Below, piece by piece: positions 27,420 through 36,052 of a DNA stretch of 64,000 nucleotides. The stretch's first letter is position 1, and every line of letters starts with the position of its first letter. The position numbers and the translations under genes were made by a program. The notes below the pieces were generated by a model, which saw nothing but the letters and a program-made list of their open reading frames with translations, did no database searches and was not told the origin of the DNA. The DNA is taken from contig NZ_JPUX01000001.1 in assembly GCF_000738675.1 (NCBI RefSeq), forward strand, positions 3,968,001 through 4,032,000. The letters are read 5' to 3'. The DNA is from Serratia nematodiphila DZ0503SBS1 (GTDB lineage Bacteria; Pseudomonadota; Gammaproteobacteria; Enterobacterales; Enterobacteriaceae).

Positions 27420-28934
27420 TTAACCGCCGTTTTCCCGCGGCAGCGCGTTGAACACCTGCGCCAGCGTGGCGATAAAACGCACGATCTCGTCCGGCGTGTA
27501 GGCCGAGAAACCGAGCACCAGCGCCCCGCGCTGCGGCGCGCCGGTGTAGAAGTCCGCCAGGCCGTACAGCCGGATGCCCCGTTCGGCCGCCGCCGCCACC
27601 AGCCGCCGCTCCGTCGCCGCATCCGCCAACGGGCAAACCAGCTGCAGCCCACCCTGCGGCAAGGCCGGGCGCGTCCAGGGTGCGAGATGGCGTTGCACCG
27701 CATCGTACAGCACATCCAGCCGCGCCTTGTAAAGCGTGCGCATATTGCGCAGATGCTCGGCGTAGCCGCCCTCGTGCAGGCAGTGGAACAGCGTCATCTG
27801 CGCCAGCGCCGAGGTGTAGCCGTCCTGAAACTGCCTGGCGGCGACCAATGGCCGCACCAGCTGCGGCGGCGCAATCATGAAGCCGATGCGCAGCCCCGGA
27901 AACAGCGTCTTGCTGAAGGTGCCGATGTACAGCGTGCGCCCGCCGCTGTCCAGCCCCTGCAGCGCCGCCTTGGTTTGTCGATCGTAGTTGAACTCGGCGT
28001 CATAATCGTCTTCGATGATCCAGGCCCGCCGACGCTGGGCCCACTGCAACAGCGCCAGACGCCGCTCGAGGCTCAGCGAGTACCCCAGCGGGTAGTGATG
28101 GGACGGCGTGATGTAAACGCCCCGCCCGCCGCCCGAAGCCTGCATCAGCTGCCCGACGTCCAGCCCCTGCTCATCAATGCCGATCGGCCGCGCCTGCAGC
28201 CCCGCCGACTGCACCAGTTTTTTCGCCCCCTGGTAACCCGGCTCTTCGACGAATACCGCATCGCCGGGATCGAACAGCACCTGCGTGCACAGCGCCAGCG
28301 CCTGCTGAGAGCTGGTGACCACGATCACCTGCTCCGCCGTCGCCTTGACGCCCCGCTCCCGCTGCAAATAGTGCGCGATCTCCGCACGCAGCTCCGGCAA
28401 GCCCTGCGGATCGGCATAACCCAACAGCCGCTCGCCGTGCCGCCGCAGCGCCTGCTTTTCCCACTGCAGCCATGAATCGATGGGAAACGCCCGCAGATCC
28501 GCCAGCGAGGGCGTCAACGAGGCCTGGCGGCTGGTGTGCGGCGTATGGCTGACCGCCAGCAACGCCCGGCCGCGATCGCTTAACTCGCGTTCCGCCAGCC
28601 GCGCCTCCTGGCCTGCCTGCGTCGCCAGCAGTTCACGGCCGAGCAGCGTATCGCAGCGATAACGCACAAAGCTGCCGCGCCCCACCGTTCGGCTGATGAA
28701 CCCCTCCGCCTCCAGCCGCGCGTAAGTCTGTTCCACCGTGTCACGCGCCACCGCCAGCCGGGCCGCCAACGCGCGGCTCGGCGGCAGCTTCGCCCGCCAC
28801 GGCAGTTCCCCGGCGGTGATGAGCCGCAACAGGGCCTGGTGCAGCGCCGAACGTCGGGTCAGCCCCTGCTGACGCTGCTGGGTGAAGGCTGCCAGGATTG
28901 CCGCGTCGTCCGCGTGTCGTGGGGTGTCACTCAT
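27420..28934 (-). CDS. MocR-type regulator (GntR domain fused to aminotransferase domain)
   Basis: The 504-residue protein has an N-terminal GntR winged helix (about residues 15-85, with PPSRALAARLAVARDTVEQTYA) and a C-terminal fold type I aminotransferase domain. PLP-binding Lys is seen in GTFSKTLFPGLRIGFM, and YDAEFNYD contains the Asp that contacts the cofactor. PdxR is the best known relative and controls pyridoxal phosphate synthesis, but other MocR proteins control other genes. The start at 28934 (MSDTPRH) is chosen; a GTG at 28970 is less likely. The two GNAT genes downstream are possible targets. Confidence 0.87.
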   Translation of the reverse strand: MSDTPRHADDAAILAAFTQQRQQGLTRRSALHQALLRLITAGELPWRAKLPPSRALAARLAVARDTVEQTYARLEAEGFISRTVGRGSFVRYRCDTLLGRELLATQAGQEARLAERELSDRGRALLAVSHTPHTSRQASLTPSLADLRAFPIDSWLQWEKQALRRHGERLLGYADPQGLPELRAEIAHYLQRERGVKATAEQVIVVTSSQQALALCTQVLFDPGDAVFVEEPGYQGAKKLVQSAGLQARPIGIDEQGLDVGQLMQASGGGRGVYITPSHHYPLGYSLSLERRLALLQWAQRRRAWIIEDDYDAEFNYDRQTKAALQGLDSGGRTLYIGTFSKTLFPGLRIGFMIAPPQLVRPLVAARQFQDGYTSALAQMTLFHCLHEGGYAEHLRNMRTLYKARLDVLYDAVQRHLAPWTRPALPQGGLQLVCPLADAATERRLVAAAAERGIRLYGLADFYTGAPQRGALVLGFSAYTPDEIVRFIATLAQVFNALPRENGG

Positions 28935-29072
28935 GGGCAGTCTGTTTCTCCGAGCCTGGGGCGATAGCACACTACTCTACCTCATTTCTCCCAGCGGCGG
29001 CGGCAGTTGCGCTGCCCGGCGAAATCCCCTTAAATAAGCCATCGCATTGCGGCTACAGGACTTCCGTCAGCT

Positions 29073-29837
29073 ATGAGCAAGGAGATCAACCAGCGTCTGC
29101 TGGAAAAACTGCTGCAGGATCTGGCCAGCGCGGGCGCGATGCCGTTGTATCTGCGCTTTAACGCCTCGGTGCGCCAGGCTATCGAGCAAGGATTGCTGAG
29201 CGCGGGGCATTTCCTGCCTAGCGAGCGCCTGTTCACCGAACAACTCGGCATCTCGCGCATCACGGTGCGCAAAGCGCTGGCCTGCCTTGAGCAAGACGGC
29301 ATCATCGGCCGTTCACGCGGCTACGGCACCTTCATCCAGCCGCAACGGCCCGCGCCGAAGCTGCGCTATTCCTTAGCGGACATCAAAGGGTTCTCGCGCG
29401 AGGCGGCGCAACAGGGGCGTCAGCCGGACACGCAATGGATCAGCCGCGAGCGGGTGCCGGCCAGCGCCGCACTGGCGGAAAGGCTCCAGCTGGCGGTTGG
29501 AGCGCCGATCTACCAACTCAAACGCATTCACTTTATCGATCGGCGGCCGATGTCGGTGGCGGTGTCCTACGTGGTGGCGGCGGCGATTGCCAACATCGAC
29601 GAGATTGGCATCTCGCTCTACGATTACTTCCGGCGCAATAATGTGGAGATGGGCTCGCTGCGCAGCCAGGTCAGCGCGGCGATGGCCGACGACGATATCC
29701 GCCGGACGCTGCAGCTATCAGAACCGATGCCGCTGCTGATCGTGCGCCAGACGCTGTTCGACCACCGCAAGAAGCCTGTCGAATACAGCGAAAGCTTCTG
29801 CCGCAGCGACATGTATGAGTTTACCAGCGAAAGCTGA
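29073..29837 (+). CDS. GntR family regulator with UTRA domain (YegW-like)
   Basis: The 254-residue protein has a winged helix near residues 20-85 (LPSERLFTEQLGISRITVRK) followed by a UTRA ligand domain (about 105-245). It is convergent with, and 4 bases from, an ADP-ribosylglycohydrolase gene. In E. coli the yegU-yegV-yegW group contains the same two families plus a sugar kinase, which is absent here. The ligand is unknown; sugars and nucleosides are common for this fold. Confidence 0.82.
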   Translation: MSKEINQRLLEKLLQDLASAGAMPLYLRFNASVRQAIEQGLLSAGHFLPSERLFTEQLGISRITVRKALACLEQDGIIGRSRGYGTFIQPQRPAPKLRYSLADIKGFSREAAQQGRQPDTQWISRERVPASAALAERLQLAVGAPIYQLKRIHFIDRRPMSVAVSYVVAAAIANIDEIGISLYDYFRRNNVEMGSLRSQVSAAMADDDIRRTLQLSEPMPLLIVRQTLFDHRKKPVEYSESFCRSDMYEFTSES

Positions 29838-29841
29838 TCCG

Positions 29842-30861
29842 TTACGCCTCGCCCTGTCGGCGGCGGCGAAAACGCACGAACGCCTGGGCATACGCCTCAA
29901 CGTCCAGCGGATTCACCCGTTTTAACTCCGCCAGCAATCCGGGTTCGATCGCTTCTGCACCGTGCAGCGCACCGCAGACAGCGGTGGCCATCGCGCCGAT
30001 GGTGTCAGTATCGCCGCCCAGGTTGGCGCACAGCACCGCGCAACGGGTAGGATCGGTTTGCGCCAGCTGCACCATCGCCAGCGCCGCCGGCACCGACTCG
30101 ATGGTGCTCACCCCGGCGCCGATCAGTTGATATATCCGCTCAGAGGCCTGCTCGGGATCGGCGGCCTCATCCACCACCTGAAACGCCAACTCGATGCGCG
30201 CCGCCAGCGAGGGGCTGAACGTCGTCTCCTGCCGGCGCTGGGCATACTCCGCCACGCCCGGCAGCGCCAGACGAATCGAGACCCAGTCCGCGCCCTCCAC
30301 CGCTCGCGCGACGGCCCAGGCGATCGCCACCGCACCGGCGACGGCGATGTCGGATTTGTGCGTCGGGCTGGAGGCCAGCCACACCTGCTGGCAGAAATCC
30401 TCCAGCGGCGCGGACGGCAGCACGCAGCCCAAAGGCGAAATGCGCATCGCCGCGCCATTGGTGATGCCGTTGTTTTCCAACTCGGCGATCGGCGTGCCCG
30501 CTTTCTGCTCGCTCAACGCCAGTTTGGAACTGGGGCCGAGAATGTTCTTGTTGAAGGCGTCAAAACTGTCCACCCAGCGGATCACGTTGCGGGCGATCAG
30601 TTCCGGCACCACCTCGCCTTCCGCTTCCCGCAGCGCATCGGCCAGCGCTAACGCCATCGCGGTATCGTCGGTATATTGCCCGGCTTTGAAGTAACAGGCG
30701 GCGGTGTTCTCCGCCGGCCCATCGAGAAAGCCGTCTATCCAGCCGAAATGGCGCTTAACCCGCTCGCGCGGCCACAGCTCGGAAGGCATGCCGAGCGCGT
30801 CGCCCAGCATCTGTCCGTAAAGTGCGCCCGCTATGCGTTCTGCCTGGGTTAACTGCTTCAT
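29842..30861 (-). CDS. ADP-ribosylglycohydrolase family protein (YegU-like)
   Basis: The 339-residue cytoplasmic helical protein belongs to the ADP-ribosylglycohydrolase (DraG/ARH) fold. The two metal-binding motifs are present: YTDDTAMALALADAL near residue 62 and GGDTDTIGAMATAV near residue 280. Members remove ADP-ribose from proteins or split related N- or O-glycosides such as nucleosides. The layout with a GntR regulator resembles E. coli yegU/yegW. It may clear an ADP-ribosyl mark or a nucleoside; the substrate is not known. Confidence 0.82.
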   Translation of the reverse strand: MKQLTQAERIAGALYGQMLGDALGMPSELWPRERVKRHFGWIDGFLDGPAENTAACYFKAGQYTDDTAMALALADALREAEGEVVPELIARNVIRWVDSFDAFNKNILGPSSKLALSEQKAGTPIAELENNGITNGAAMRISPLGCVLPSAPLEDFCQQVWLASSPTHKSDIAVAGAVAIAWAVARAVEGADWVSIRLALPGVAEYAQRRQETTFSPSLAARIELAFQVVDEAADPEQASERIYQLIGAGVSTIESVPAALAMVQLAQTDPTRCAVLCANLGGDTDTIGAMATAVCGALHGAEAIEPGLLAELKRVNPLDVEAYAQAFVRFRRRRQGEA

Positions 30862-30970
30862 CCGTCGCTCCTGAGAAAATGTACCGTTGCCTCAATAATA
30901 CCTTATTAGTACCTTTAAAGCTTATCAAGCGCCCCGGCTCACACTTCCCTTTCGCGGGCAATGCCCGGGG

Positions 30971-30987
30971 CGTTTAAGTTGCGTTTA
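30971..30987 (+). promoter_or_regulatory. Upstream PhoP box of phoPQ
   Basis: CGTTTA-N5-CGTTTA is the direct-repeat arrangement of the PhoP box (consensus GGTTTA or TGTTTA, 5-base spacer), with one mismatch in each half. It lies 32 bases upstream of a second box. Confidence 0.55.
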
Positions 30988-31002
30988 ATGTTGCCCCGCC
31001 GC

Positions 31003-31037
31003 TGTTTATCCGACGTTTATCAGAGCTTGTCGATAAT
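31003..31037 (+). promoter_or_regulatory. PhoP box and -10 element of phoPQ
   Basis: TGTTTA-TCCGA-CGTTTA (31003-31019) is followed after exactly 12 bases by GATAAT (31032-31037). A PhoP box in place of the -35, about 12 bases before the -10, is the known layout of PhoP-activated low-magnesium promoters, so phoPQ is probably autoregulated. Confidence 0.72.
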
Positions 31038-31240
31038 GTCGGCGAACAAATTGATAACGCTTATTTTAATACATTGCTTCGGCTCTCTTGCGAGCCGGGC
31101 GGGTTATACCTACCATAGCCTCAGCACTTTTTGTCAAAATGGTTCAGGTGGCCGCGTTATTCCCTGACACGCCGCAGAGCGTGTTCCCTTTTATCGCGTG
31201 GGTGACAGGACGTTCACCCGCATAGTCACAGGAGTTCGCC

Positions 31241-31912
31241 ATGCGAGTACTGGTTGTTGAAGATAATGGTTTGCTGCGTCACCACCTTTCCGTTCAGATG
31301 CGCGAGATGGGCCATCAGGTCGACGCGGCCGAAGACGCCAAGGAAGCCGATTATTTCCTGCAGGAACACGCGCCGGATATCGCCATCGTCGATCTCGGCC
31401 TGCCGGGTGAAGACGGCCTGAGCCTGATCCGCCGCTGGCGCGCCCATCAGACCAAGCTGCCGATCCTGGTGCTGACCGCCCGCGAAAGCTGGCAGGACAA
31501 AGTGGCGGTGCTGGAAGCCGGCGCCGACGACTATGTCACCAAGCCGTTCCACCTGGAAGAAGTGATCGCCCGCATGCAGGCGCTGATGCGCCGCAACAGC
31601 GGCCTGGCTTCGCAAGTGATCGTGCTGCCGCCGTTCCAGATCGATCTGTCGCGCCGCGAACTGAGCGTCAACGATCAACAGATCAAGCTGACCGCCTTTG
31701 AATACACCATCATCGAGACCCTGATCCGCAACGCCGGCAAGGTGGTGAGCAAGGATTCGTTGATGCTGCAGCTCTACCCGGACGCCGAACTGCGTGAAAG
31801 CCACACCATCGACGTGCTGATGGGCCGTTTGCGCAAGAAAGTGCAGGCGGAATACCCGCATGAAGTGATCACCACGGTACGTGGCCAGGGCTATCGTTTT
31901 GACGCGAAGTGA
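31241..31912 (+). CDS. phoP: Two-component response regulator PhoP
   Basis: The 223-residue OmpR-family regulator has a receiver domain with phosphoacceptor Asp51 (AIVDLGLPG), acidic pocket residues at 7-8 (VVEDN), and a C-terminal winged helix ending [13 protein letters not shown]. It responds with PhoQ to low Mg2+, low pH and cationic peptides and controls envelope remodelling. CAGGAG lies before the start. The stop overlaps the region where phoQ begins. PhoP boxes upstream suggest autoactivation. Confidence 0.96.
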   Translation: MRVLVVEDNGLLRHHLSVQMREMGHQVDAAEDAKEADYFLQEHAPDIAIVDLGLPGEDGLSLIRRWRAHQTKLPILVLTARESWQDKVAVLEAGADDYVTKPFHLEEVIARMQALMRRNSGLASQVIVLPPFQIDLSRRELSVNDQQIKLTAFEYTIIETLIRNAGKVVSKDSLMLQLYPDAELRESHTIDVLMGRLRKKVQAEYPHEVITTVRGQGYRFDAK

Positions 31913-31914
31913 AC

Positions 31915-33375
31915 ATGATGTTCAACAAGAATAAAAAACCGTTTTCGCTGCGTGCCCGCTTCCTGATGGCGACCGCCGGGGTGATCCTGGCGCTGTCGCT
32001 CTCTTACGGTTTGGTGGCGGTCGTCGGCTATATCGTCAGCTTCGACAAAACCGCCTTCCGTCTGCTGCGCGGCGAGAGCAACCTGTTCTTCAGCCTGGCG
32101 CAGTGGAAAGACAACAAGCTCACCATCGCCATTCCCCCCGATCTCGATCTCAACTTCCCGACGCTGGTCTTTATCTACGACGATAAAGGCAACCTGCTGT
32201 GGAGCCAGCGCAAGGTGCCGGAACTCGAGAAGCTGATCAACAAGGAATGGCTGCAGGAGTCCGGCTTCTACGAAATTGACACCGATACCCGCATCAGTAG
32301 CGAAGTGCTGGGGGATAACCCCAAAGCGCAGGATCAGCTGAAGAATTATGACGATACCGATCAGAACGCGCTGACCCACTCGGTGGCGGTCAACACCTAT
32401 GCCGCCACGCCTCGCCTGCCGGCGCTGACCATCGTGGTGGTCGACAGCATTCCGCAGGAGCTGCAGCGATCCGACGTGGTGTGGGAGTGGTTCAGCTACG
32501 TGCTGTTGGCCAACCTGCTGCTGGTGGTGCCGCTGCTGTGGCTGGCGGCCTACTGGAGCCTGCGGCCGATCAAGGCGCTGGTCAATCAGGTGGGCGAGCT
32601 GGAGAACGGCGAGCGCGATCAGCTCGACGAAAATCCGCCCAGCGAGCTGCGCGGGCTGGTGCGCAATCTGAACATTCTGGTGCGCAACGAGCGCCAGCGC
32701 TACACCAAATATCGCACCACCCTGTCGGATCTGACCCACAGCCTGAAAACGCCGCTGGCGGTGCTGCAAAGCACCCTGCGCTCGCTGCGCAGCGGCAAGC
32801 AAACCACCATCGAAGAAGCCGAGCCGATCATGCTGGATCAGATCGGGCGCATCTCGCAGCAGATCGGTTACTACCTGCACCGAGCCAGCATCAACTCCGG
32901 CCAGACGGTGTTGACGCGCGAGATCCACTCGGTGCCGGCGCTGCTCGACAGCCTGGTGGTGGCGCTGAACAAGGTTTACCAGCGCAAAGGGGTGGCGATC
33001 ACGCTGGACATCTCGCCGGAAGTGACCTTTATGGGCGAGAAGAACGATTTTATGGAAGTGATGGGCAACGTGTTGGAAAACGCCTGCAAATACTGCCTGG
33101 AGTTCGTGGAGATCACCTCGCTGCACTCCGAGAAAAACCTCACCATCGTTATCGACGACGACGGCCCGGGCATCCCGGAAAGCAAGCGCCAGCTGATTTT
33201 CCAGCGCGGCCAGCGGGTGGATACCCTGCGCCCCGGCCAGGGCCTTGGCCTGTCGGTGGCGGCGGAGATCATCGAGCAATACGACGGCGAAATCGTCATC
33301 AGCGACAGCCCGCTCGGCGGCGCGCGCATGCAGGTCACCTTCGCCCGCCAGCACGACACCCACCACAACGAGTAA
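31915..33375 (+). CDS. phoQ: Sensor histidine kinase PhoQ
   Basis: The 486-residue inner-membrane sensor has TM1 (about 15-40), a periplasmic PAS-like sensor (about 43-190), TM2, HAMP, DHp with the phosphorylated His in [15 protein letters not shown], and an ATPase domain with DDDGPGIP and GQGLGLSV. The periplasmic acidic patch that binds divalent cations in E. coli (EDDDDAE) reads YDDTDQN here, so it is less acidic. The ATG at 31915 is taken; a GTG at 31909 overlapping the phoP stop is also possible. Confidence 0.95.
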   Translation: MMFNKNKKPFSLRARFLMATAGVILALSLSYGLVAVVGYIVSFDKTAFRLLRGESNLFFSLAQWKDNKLTIAIPPDLDLNFPTLVFIYDDKGNLLWSQRKVPELEKLINKEWLQESGFYEIDTDTRISSEVLGDNPKAQDQLKNYDDTDQNALTHSVAVNTYAATPRLPALTIVVVDSIPQELQRSDVVWEWFSYVLLANLLLVVPLLWLAAYWSLRPIKALVNQVGELENGERDQLDENPPSELRGLVRNLNILVRNERQRYTKYRTTLSDLTHSLKTPLAVLQSTLRSLRSGKQTTIEEAEPIMLDQIGRISQQIGYYLHRASINSGQTVLTREIHSVPALLDSLVVALNKVYQRKGVAITLDISPEVTFMGEKNDFMEVMGNVLENACKYCLEFVEITSLHSEKNLTIVIDDDGPGIPESKRQLIFQRGQRVDTLRPGQGLGLSVAAEIIEQYDGEIVISDSPLGGARMQVTFARQHDTHHNE

Positions 33376-33459
33376 ATTATGCCGCTGCGGCCCCGATCCA
33401 CGGGGCCAAACTTCCGTTATAATCGCACTCAGGCTCACTCCCCTATCCTGGAATAGAAC

Positions 33460-34581
33460 ATGGATTATCAATTAGATCTGGACTGGAACGATTTTTTGCA
33501 ACGTTATTGGCAAAAGCGTCCGGTGATTCTGAAGCGCGGCTTCAAAAACTTTATCGATCCGATCTCCCCGGATGAGCTGGCCGGGCTGGCGATGGAAAAC
33601 GAAGTGGACAGCCGTCTGGTCAGCCACCAGGACGGCCGTTGGCAGGTTGCGCACGGCCCCTTCGAGAGCTTCGACCACCTGAGCGAAAACAACTGGTCGC
33701 TGCTGGTGCAGGCGGTAGATCACTGGCATGAGCCTTCCGCCGCGCTGATGCGCCCGTTCCGCCAACTGCCGGACTGGCGGATGGATGACCTGATGATCTC
33801 CTTCTCGGTGCCGGGCGGCGGCGTCGGCCCGCACCTCGATCAGTACGACGTGTTCATCATTCAGGGCACCGGCCGCCGCCGTTGGCGCGTCGGGGAAAAA
33901 ACGCCGCTGAAACAGCACTGCCCGCACCCGGATCTGCTGCAGGTCGAACCGTTCGACGCCATCATCGACGAAGAGATGGAGCCGGGCGACATTCTCTATA
34001 TTCCGCCGGGCTTCCCGCATGAAGGCTACGCGCTGGAAAACGCGCTCAACTACTCGGTGGGCTTCCGCGCGCCGAACGGCCGTGAGCTGGTGAGCGGCTT
34101 CGCCGACTACGTGCTGGCGCGCGAGCTGGGCAGCAAGCGCTACGCCGATCCGGACGTTAAACTGCGCGAACACCCGGCGGAGATCCTGCCGCAGGAAGTG
34201 GACGCCTTACGGCAGATGATGCTGGATCTGGTGCAACAGCCGGAACACTTCCAGCACTGGTTCGGCGAGTTTATCTCCCAGTCGCGCCACGAGCTGGATC
34301 TGGCGCCGCCGGAGCCGCCGTATCAGGCCGGGGAAATCTACGAACTGCTGCAACAGGGTGAAGCGCTGCAGCGCCTGGGCGGATTGCGCGTGCTGCGCGT
34401 CGGCGATCGCTGCTTCGTCAACGGCGAGCTGATCGACACCGACCAGCTGCAGGCCGCAGACACCCTGTGCCAGCACTTCAGCGTCGATGCCGCCCTGCTC
34501 GGCGACGCGGTGGACGATCCGTCGTTCCTGGCGCTGCTGACCGCGCTGGTCAACAGCGGCTATTGGTACTTTAACGACTGA
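33460..34581 (+). CDS. roxA: Ribosomal protein L16 arginine hydroxylase RoxA (YcfD)
   Basis: The 373-residue JmjC-type 2-oxoglutarate/Fe(II) oxygenase hydroxylates Arg81 of ribosomal protein L16. Iron ligands are His125, Asp127 (GPHLDQYD) and His187 (GFPHEGY), at the same positions as in E. coli. The C-terminal dimerisation and winged-helix parts follow. It lies downstream of phoPQ as in E. coli. An intrinsic terminator follows at 34608. Confidence 0.94.
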   Translation: MDYQLDLDWNDFLQRYWQKRPVILKRGFKNFIDPISPDELAGLAMENEVDSRLVSHQDGRWQVAHGPFESFDHLSENNWSLLVQAVDHWHEPSAALMRPFRQLPDWRMDDLMISFSVPGGGVGPHLDQYDVFIIQGTGRRRWRVGEKTPLKQHCPHPDLLQVEPFDAIIDEEMEPGDILYIPPGFPHEGYALENALNYSVGFRAPNGRELVSGFADYVLARELGSKRYADPDVKLREHPAEILPQEVDALRQMMLDLVQQPEHFQHWFGEFISQSRHELDLAPPEPPYQAGEIYELLQQGEALQRLGGLRVLRVGDRCFVNGELIDTDQLQAADTLCQHFSVDAALLGDAVDDPSFLALLTALVNSGYWYFND

Positions 34582-34607
34582 GTTCTTGGAATACCCCACT
34601 AAACCAC

Positions 34608-34639
34608 AATAACGGCCCTCCAGAGCGGGCCGTTATTTA
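34608..34639 (+). terminator. roxA terminator
   Basis: The 11-bp stem AATAACGGCCC/GGGCCGTTATT (34608-34618 with 34627-34637) has an 8-base loop and lies 27 bases after the roxA stop. Confidence 0.85.
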
Positions 34640-34995
34640 TCGCTTCCAATAGTGCCCCGCTCCAAAATCACATCACTACGCCTCTAGCAATGTGGCAACT
34701 TATCCCATCATCACGTTTGAATATAACGCTTAAAAATTACGCAAATCTCTGAGCAACATGACATCAGCGGATATATCGGCCGACACCGAACTTAAGGAGG
34801 ATGGCTAAAGCACATGGGGTTTAGAGGATCGATTTATACTTTACACTTGATACCCATACTTATAGCAGTGGCATCGTAGCCATCTTAATGGCCATCTGTC
34901 CGGTATTGTTAACCCAGCGTCCGGTTTTGTTTACTGTGAACAAAAAAAGACATGTGATAATAAATATCAAACCTGATTAACGTAAAACTTAACTA
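34640..34995. other. AT-rich regulatory gap before the efflux operon
   Basis: No gene is seen in these 356 bases. From here to about 39.1 kb the base composition is clearly more AT-rich than the backbone. The right part carries two copies of a 13-base motif described separately, and a possible -10 (GATAAT at 34956-34961). Confidence 0.5.
34898..34931 (+). promoter_or_regulatory. Tandem 13-bp repeats, candidate AraC-family operator
   Basis: GTCCGGTATTGTT (34898-34910) and GTCCGGTTTTGTT (34919-34931) are direct repeats differing at one base, with starts exactly 21 bases apart, two turns of the helix. Paired, phased direct repeats just upstream of a promoter are the usual AraC-type arrangement, and an AraC regulator is encoded by the last gene of the operon. 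Confidence 0.65.
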
Positions 34996-35187
34996 ATGGA
35001 AGATTCAGTGCTTTTAGGTATGGCCTTTCCAAACATTCTCAAGACATTAATCGAATCTTGGTTGTTGTATAAAATAGTGTTATCTGTAATTAAGCATTTA
35101 AGCTTCTGGAAAAACGTATGGCATAAACCTCTTTTCTGTTTTTCGCTCTACTTAATGAGCCTCTCACTATTTACTCGCTGGATCTGA
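34996..35187 (+). CDS. AaeX-like DUF1656 small membrane protein
   Basis: The 63-residue protein has two hydrophobic segments and follows the AaeX pattern (DUF1656): GMAFPNILKTLIESWLLYKI, then FWKNVWHKPLFCFSLYL. AaeX is encoded in front of the AaeA-AaeB efflux pair in E. coli and has no proven function. It ends one base before the next gene. The ribosome binding site is weak. AT-rich base composition unlike the flanking backbone. Confidence 0.75.
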   Translation: MEDSVLLGMAFPNILKTLIESWLLYKIVLSVIKHLSFWKNVWHKPLFCFSLYLMSLSLFTRWI

Positions 35188-35188
35188 A

Positions 35189-36052
35189 ATGAAAACCACC
35201 AGAAATATTTACCTGACATTACTGATATTTGTTCTAGGGTGTATCTCTGTTTACGCTGTTTATTCGAAACAAGTATACGGTCTATGGACCCGCGATGGCA
35301 GAGTGAGGAGTGACGTCATTGCCTTGTCGAGCGAGGTCAACGGCTATGTGGAAAGTGTCTATGTGCATGATAACCAACCCGTTAAAAAAGGGCAGCTGTT
35401 ATTTGTCGTTGATGAACGCGAATACAAAATCATCGCCGCAGAAAGTTATCACGCCATGCAGTCAAAAAAGGTTGAAGTCAGTCGTCTAAAAAATAGGTAT
35501 AACCGACGAAAGGGTTTGGCCGGAGAGGTCATCAGCCAAGAAGATGTAGAAAACGCCGCACTGAACTACGCAATGGCACTGGCGAACTATTCATCAGCGG
35601 TTGAGGAAAACCGCAAAGCGGAACTTGCTCTAAGTAAAACTAGAATTTATGCCCCCACCGACGGCTATATTACCAACCTGCTTATTCACCCCGGCGATTA
35701 TCTGAATGCGGGAAAAAACATTGTCTCAATCGTAAAAAAGGACTCTTTCTATGTATATGCCTATTTCCAAGAGGATCAGATCCAAAGAATCAAGCCTAAT
35801 CAGAAAGCAAAAATTATCCTGCTGAATAAAAATAATCAATATGAAGGGAGAGTCGACAGCATCTCCCGCGGCATCATTGACAGTAGCGATAAAAGCAGCA
35901 CCGGTGAGTTACACGATATCAATCCGACATTTGAGTGGGTTCGCCTGCCAATGAGGATCCCCGTGCGCATCGTTATCGATCCCCACGAAAAAGGCTACGA
36001 AGCACTGATCTCCGGCATGACCTGCACGGTGGAAATCGTCGAGGAACAATGA
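35189..36052 (+). CDS. AaeA-like membrane fusion protein of an efflux pump
   Basis: The 287-residue HlyD-family periplasmic adaptor has an N-terminal membrane anchor (about residues 7-26), a split lipoyl domain (VNGYVESVYVHDNQPVKKGQ and TRIYAPTDGYITNLLIHPGD) around a helical hairpin, then the beta-barrel part (FYVYAYFQEDQI). AaeA in E. coli joins AaeB to an outer-membrane channel to export aromatic carboxylic acids. The stop overlaps the next start (ATGA). AT-rich; acquired or fast-evolving. Confidence 0.85.
   Translation: MKTTRNIYLTLLIFVLGCISVYAVYSKQVYGLWTRDGRVRSDVIALSSEVNGYVESVYVHDNQPVKKGQLLFVVDEREYKIIAAESYHAMQSKKVEVSRLKNRYNRRKGLAGEVISQEDVENAALNYAMALANYSSAVEENRKAELALSKTRIYAPTDGYITNLLIHPGDYLNAGKNIVSIVKKDSFYVYAYFQEDQIQRIKPNQKAKIILLNKNNQYEGRVDSISRGIIDSSDKSSTGELHDINPTFEWVRLPMRIPVRIVIDPHEKGYEALISGMTCTVEIVEEQ

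Noticed and set aside
31891..33471. 526-codon open frame on the minus strand opposite phoQ
   Set aside because: Low-complexity His/Gln/Arg-rich translation typical of an antisense shadow; phoQ is certain.
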